DNA from: an uncultured Clostridia bacterium
GTDB taxonomy: Bacteria; Bacillota; Clostridia; Christensenellales; Borkfalkiaceae
DNA: 16,140 nucleotides
Assembly (NCBI GenBank): GCA_947581885.1
Contig: CANPWF010000018.1
Span: 1-16,140 of the forward strand
Reading direction: 5' to 3'
This document shows positions 13,026-16,140 of this stretch, piece by piece. How positions within the stretch are numbered: position 1 is the first letter of the stretch; each line of letters starts with the position of its first letter. The notes under the pieces are model-generated. The model worked only from the letters and a program-made list of their open reading frames with translations. It did not search any database and had not been told where the DNA came from. Made by a program: the position numbers and the translations under genes.

Positions 13026-15830
13026 TTATTTGTTCTTCTTCCTGCGGGGAAGGGCGATGAGCACCGCCGCTGCCGCCGTGAGGAGGATGCCGCCTGCCGC
13101 CCAGCCGCCGATCGCACTGCCGCAGCCCTTGTTTTCGGGCTCTTCGGGTGCGGGCTCCGCGACCGTATAGGTGATGGTGGCAGAACTCTCGAAGTGGAAC
13201 TCGGGGTCTTCGGGTACGACCGTCACCTTCACAGTGTAAGTCCCGGGCGTGGTGAGCGACGAGAGGTCGGCTTCGGGATTGACATAGAGTTTATCGATCT
13301 TGGTTTCGCCGTCGAGCGTCACAACGACATGGAAGTGTGCGACGAGGCCTTCCTCGTACGCTTGCCACTTCACCTTCGTGCCGTCGACCGTGAGTTGAGG
13401 CTTGTCGAGGGGAGCGGGCGCGATGTCCGTATCCATATCCGCGGGAGCGATGTCGGGAACGATCGTCTCGTCGTAATCGGGGTTGGCGGCCTGTGCGATC
13501 GCCACATCCTTGGAGATCGGCGTGATGGCGACGTTATCGATCGCGCACCATGCGGGGGAATCCGTCGCAAATCCGACGTATCCTTTCGAATCGGAGACAA
13601 CGCCCGTAAGCACCTCCCTGTAATCGCCGACGGAGCCGTCCGTCTCGACGGGAGCGATGTAGACCGTGAACTTGTTGTTGAGCACAACGAGCTTAATGCG
13701 GGTCGTCCTGTTGTAGAAGCTGTAACCTCCTGCTGCGGGATCGAAATCGGGTTCGCACCATGTACCTGCAAGAGCCCCGGTATCCGCACGAATCGTGGTA
13801 TCGCTTTCGCCGCCTTCCGCCACCTTCAGGGTGGAAAGAACCTTGGTATAAGCGTCGCCGCTCAACCCTTCTCTTGCGCATTTGGTCGCCGCGTGACACA
13901 TGACGATGCTTTCACCGCCCCATTGATCCTGTCCGGGGTTGCCGTCGATAATGGCAATGCCGTAACCCGCGTCGAGCGTTTGTATGGAACCGTCGCCCTT
14001 CACACCGAACGTCATCATGAGCGGGTTGTAGATCTTGGATTCGACGAGGGATTCCCCTCTTTGTTTATAGGTCTCGGAGATATAGTCGAACTGCAACACG
14101 AAGTCGGAATATTGCTTCTTGAACATGAGGCGGGTATTCGTGCCCGTGCCGTAGAACCCGACCTTGCCGTTTTCGGGGGTAATGCCCGTGATGTCGTGCG
14201 CGGTCGTCGGTCTCTTCTGCATCTGGCCCGCTGCTGCAAGATTGGACTGCACGTCGAACTTGCCGTAATCGATATAGTCACCGTTGAAGTTGGCAGTGAC
14301 TTTCTCGCCTTCATTCTCGGTGAGGGCACTGCTCGTAAGTTTGACAGAATCGCCTTTGATACCGAACTTGGCGTTGCCGTCCCCTGTCTGCGTGAATGCG
14401 AACCGTCCGTTGAGGTGAACATTCTCGAATGTCAATACACTTTCCAAACCTTTTTTGCCAAACGACACCGTGACGGTGAAGGAGGTCGCGCTGTTTCCGA
14501 CAATCGTAAATTTCGCATAACTCGGATCAACAGCTTTAATTATACTCTTGTCGAGAGAGGTTTTTGCCTCACCTTCCTTAGGCGTTACGGGAGTTACCGC
14601 GCCGTCTGCGGCGATGTTATCGACACCGACCGCAAGTTGATTCGTATCCGTCCCCGACTTGGTGAGATAGAGGAAGGTTACATCGGTTCCGGGTGCGCTG
14701 AGCTTCGCGTCCTTGTCTTTGAGCCCGAACGCGATGCCGACTTTCTTGCCTTCTGCCATTTCATAGAAACGGAGATGAGCTTTCAAATTGAACGTCTCTT
14801 CGATCCCCTCAACAGCCGTGAGGCTGCTCTTCGAAACAAGACGGGAATCGGCTTGCGGATTCGTCACAACCACTTCGCTGTCGGTGGCGGCATCAACCGT
14901 TGCTCCACGCGCGAGGAAGCAACCGTCCTTTGCTGCGTCACTTGCGCCTGTCACGAACTCTGCCTCTTCATCAAATCTGCTTTCAAAGAGGACATCGTTC
15001 TTAGCCTGCCCGCCGTCGGTATAGGAAACTTCAAGTTTCGCACCATCGAGCGATACCCCCGTGCCTTCACTTACAAAGAGATTGGCGCGGAAATCGGCGG
15101 TATTGTCGTAGTGAGCGACGTTTGTAACCGTTACGTATTTCACGGCTGAATTCCCGATGCTCCAATCCGTTGTGCCCAGCTCTGCTGCTTTCATTGTAAC
15201 GTCGACCCATCCGTTTCCGTTTACGGTCATCTCAAAGCGAAGCAGTGCCAATTTTTCTGTCGCGGTAATTGCAGCGATATCCTCTTCCCAAACGCCGACA
15301 CTCACAAATTTAGCACTTTCGCCGCCGTCTTGCCAAGTACCCGCGCCTTCCGTCCCATTAACAACCATTTCGGGATCGCCGTCAGTTGCCGACGTTCTGA
15401 GGCTCGGGACTTGCCAAATTTGACGCCAACGACTCAAACGTATCGCATACGTATCGATTTCTTCCACGCTTTTGACTGCGGGAACAAAAACCAGTTCGTT
15501 CGTCTCAGGAGTAACGCTCTTGAATACATAGGTCATCGCAACCGTCACGTCATCTTTCGCCATGGTCTCTTTGGGAACGGCTTTATTGATGATCGCTTCC
15601 GTTGATGAAGCTTTGTAATTCAGGTTAAGGTCCCCCGCGACCACTTCGTATGAGGAAGGAGCGCCGTCATCTTCTACGGTGAACTTATTATTGATGCCCG
15701 TGCCGCTCACGAGTCCTTTCCCACCGATCGGCTTTTCCGTCGTCACCCCCGCGAAGGCGGTGATCGTGCCGCCCAAACAGGTCGCCGCAAACATCGCGCC
15801 CGTGAGCAGTACAGCCGTCCATTTTTTCAT
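13026..15830 (-). CDS. Large secreted multi-domain surface protein with sorting-type C-terminal tail
   Basis: This 934-residue protein has a Sec signal peptide (1-27, cleavage near AFA-G). Residues about 28-245 are a beta-rich region I do not recognise; its strand LALLRFEMTVNGNG is weakly reminiscent of cohesin-like folds. Two jelly-roll (LamG/DUF1080-like) modules follow: about 278-500 (from LFESRFDE) and about 512-772 (from TANFNGDY to CAIDNVAITPI). Next come an Asp/Pro/Ala-rich linker (775-808) and an Fn3-like module (808-890). The tail has Glu/Pro-rich residues, KGCGS with Cys903, a membrane segment and RRKKNK. I chose ATG 15830 because AGGAGG (15837-15842) is six bases upstream and a signal peptide follows; the longer frame runs through intergenic repeats. 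Likely role: cell-surface glycan binding, possibly catalysis. It is the first gene of the visible operon. The first 228 codons use TCA/TTA-type codons, while the rest avoids them. Confidence 0.8.
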   Translation of the reverse strand: MKKWTAVLLTGAMFAATCLGGTITAFAGVTTEKPIGGKGLVSGTGINNKFTVEDDGAPSSYEVVAGDLNLNYKASSTEAIINKAVPKETMAKDDVTVAMTYVFKSVTPETNELVFVPAVKSVEEIDTYAIRLSRWRQIWQVPSLRTSATDGDPEMVVNGTEGAGTWQDGGESAKFVSVGVWEEDIAAITATEKLALLRFEMTVNGNGWVDVTMKAAELGTTDWSIGNSAVKYVTVTNVAHYDNTADFRANLFVSEGTGVSLDGAKLEVSYTDGGQAKNDVLFESRFDEEAEFVTGASDAAKDGCFLARGATVDAATDSEVVVTNPQADSRLVSKSSLTAVEGIEETFNLKAHLRFYEMAEGKKVGIAFGLKDKDAKLSAPGTDVTFLYLTKSGTDTNQLAVGVDNIAADGAVTPVTPKEGEAKTSLDKSIIKAVDPSYAKFTIVGNSATSFTVTVSFGKKGLESVLTFENVHLNGRFAFTQTGDGNAKFGIKGDSVKLTSSALTENEGEKVTANFNGDYIDYGKFDVQSNLAAAGQMQKRPTTAHDITGITPENGKVGFYGTGTNTRLMFKKQYSDFVLQFDYISETYKQRGESLVESKIYNPLMMTFGVKGDGSIQTLDAGYGIAIIDGNPGQDQWGGESIVMCHAATKCAREGLSGDAYTKVLSTLKVAEGGESDTTIRADTGALAGTWCEPDFDPAAGGYSFYNRTTRIKLVVLNNKFTVYIAPVETDGSVGDYREVLTGVVSDSKGYVGFATDSPAWCAIDNVAITPISKDVAIAQAANPDYDETIVPDIAPADMDTDIAPAPLDKPQLTVDGTKVKWQAYEEGLVAHFHVVVTLDGETKIDKLYVNPEADLSSLTTPGTYTVKVTVVPEDPEFHFESSATITYTVAEPAPEEPENKGCGSAIGGWAAGGILLTAAAAVLIALPRRKKNK

Positions 15831-15836
15831 AATTTT

Positions 15837-15842
15837 CCTCCT
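15837..15842 (-). promoter_or_regulatory. Consensus ribosome binding site of the large surface protein
   Basis: AGGAGG on the minus strand, six bases before ATG 15830. It decides against the longer in-frame start at 15989. A small hairpin TGGGC-AAAA-GCCCA (15849-15862) ends six bases upstream of it. Confidence 0.9.
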
Positions 15843-15908
15843 ATTTTGTGGGCTTTTGCCCAAAATTTTTGATTTTTTGTGTTGGTTGTTGTTTTGGTTG
15901 CCTTCTCC

Positions 15909-15965
15909 CCTTGGCTCCCCCCTTGGGGGAGCTGTCACGCCGCCCTTGGCGTGACTGAGGGGGTG
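15909..15965 (-). repeat. Two-hairpin intergenic repeat, right copy
   Basis: Read on the minus strand: CCCCCTCA, hairpin GTCACGCC-6-GGCGTGAC (15934-15955), then hairpin GCTCCCCC-AAG-GGGGGAGC (15914-15932), then CAAGG. It has the same order and near-identical second hairpin as the left copy at 133-182, in reverse orientation. It would be transcribed into the 5' leader of the surface-protein gene if the promoter is upstream. Confidence 0.75.
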
Positions 15966-15976
15966 GTATGAACGGA

Positions 15977-16067
15977 CATGTACGTCCATTCTCTCACCTC
16001 ATTTCGAGCGTAGTCGAGAAATCTCGCACTTCTCCCAACAGGCATGTACGTATGCAACTGTGAGAGA
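15977..16067. repeat. Paired CATGTACGT motifs with flanking inverted octamers
   Basis: CATGTACGT occurs at 15977-15985 and 16043-16051. TCTCTCAC at 15990-15997 is the exact inverse of GTGAGAGA at 16060-16067. Between them is ATTTCGAGCGTAGTCGAGAA (16001-16020), which resembles another dispersed Clostridia intergenic repeat. The arrangement could fold into a larger structure. Function unknown. Confidence 0.5.
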
Positions 16068-16140
16068 TCCTTCGACTCCGCTACGCTCCGTTACTTCGCC
16101 TGCGGCTCGTGCGCCCTTCGGTCGGGCAGGATGAGGTGCG
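16068..16140. repeat. GC-rich dispersed-repeat-like segment at window edge
   Basis: ATCCTTCGACTCCGCTACGC followed by further CTCG/CTTCG-rich sequence and AGGATGA at 16127-16133 resembles the widespread 'GATCCTTCGACTCCGCT...AGGATGA' intergenic repeat of gut Firmicutes. Recognition is from memory; the element may continue beyond the window. Confidence 0.45.

Larger units (their letters stand above)
15831..16140. other. Non-coding leader region with repeats, upstream of the operon
   Basis: No gene is visible in these 310 bases. Reading toward the operon on the minus strand: a GC-rich dispersed-repeat-like segment (16070-16140); a segment with two CATGTACGT copies and an inverted TCTCTCAC/GTGAGAGA pair; the two-hairpin repeat (15909-15965); a 39-base stretch with no G (15862-15900), rich in CAA and A; a small hairpin; and the ribosome binding site. 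I found no convincing -35/-10 pair, so the operon promoter may lie further upstream or be a non-sigma70 or poor match. Confidence 0.7.

Noticed and set aside
12996..15149. 717-codon open frame on the plus strand
   Set aside because: Codon-aligned antisense shadow of the large surface protein. The sense frame has a signal peptide, consensus ribosome binding site and domain structure; the antisense frame has none.
15831..15989. 53-codon N-terminal extension of the large surface protein
   Set aside because: It would encode the hairpin repeat and leader and would bury the signal peptide; AGGAGG at 15837-15842 supports ATG 15830.
1..16140. CRISPR array, tRNA/rRNA genes, insertion sequence or phage genes
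   Set aside because: No regularly spaced direct repeats, no cloverleaf or rRNA-like sequence, and no transposase or phage protein were seen on either strand.

Overview
The window looks like one long leftward (minus-strand) carbohydrate-utilisation operon from a GC-rich Firmicutes-type bacterium, most likely an uncultured gut clostridium. Support for this: strong AGGAGG-type ribosome binding sites, a CUT1-type (MalG-like) sugar permease, a ROK-family repressor, lipobox lipoproteins, and non-coding ends filled with paired-hairpin repeats of a kind I recall as common in gut Clostridia. A Christensenellales-like host would fit, but this is inference. I see no rRNA, tRNA, CRISPR array, transposase or phage gene.

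Layout in the direction of transcription (right to left). Bases 16140-15831 are a repeat-rich leader with no gene. Then follow: (1) a 934-residue secreted, C-terminally anchored multi-domain surface protein; an 87-base gap with a perfect 13-bp hairpin; (2) a MalG-like sugar ABC permease; (3) a lipoprotein with a glycosidase-like barrel; (4) a second secreted, C-terminally anchored protein that shares its Fn3-like module and tail with protein 1; (5) a lipoprotein metallophosphoesterase; a 54-base gap with an excellent promoter-like sequence; (6) a cytoplasmic metallophosphoesterase paralogous to 5; (7) a ROK-family regulator; (8) a DUF4838 protein; (9) a GH78-like alpha-L-rhamnosidase; (10) a sialate-O-acetylesterase-like SGNH esterase. 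Bases 1-190 are again repeats. Most gaps are 0-18 bases or overlaps, so the genes are probably co-transcribed and translationally coupled.

Working model (inference): the surface proteins (1, 4) and lipoproteins (3, 5) bind and trim a decorated glycan outside the cell. The permease (2), with partners encoded elsewhere, imports oligosaccharides. Cytoplasmic enzymes remove O-acetyl groups (10), rhamnose (9), possibly a uronic acid or hexosamine (8) and perhaps phosphate (6), under control of the ROK regulator (7). The most unusual points are the outside/inside pair of phosphoesterases with a D-x-Q metal motif, the GC(G/N)S C-terminal sorting-like tails, a ROK protein without the family zinc motif, an SGNH esterase with altered catalytic blocks, three terminal genes in one reading frame separated by single stop codons, and a near-perfect promoter overlapping the start codon of gene 6.
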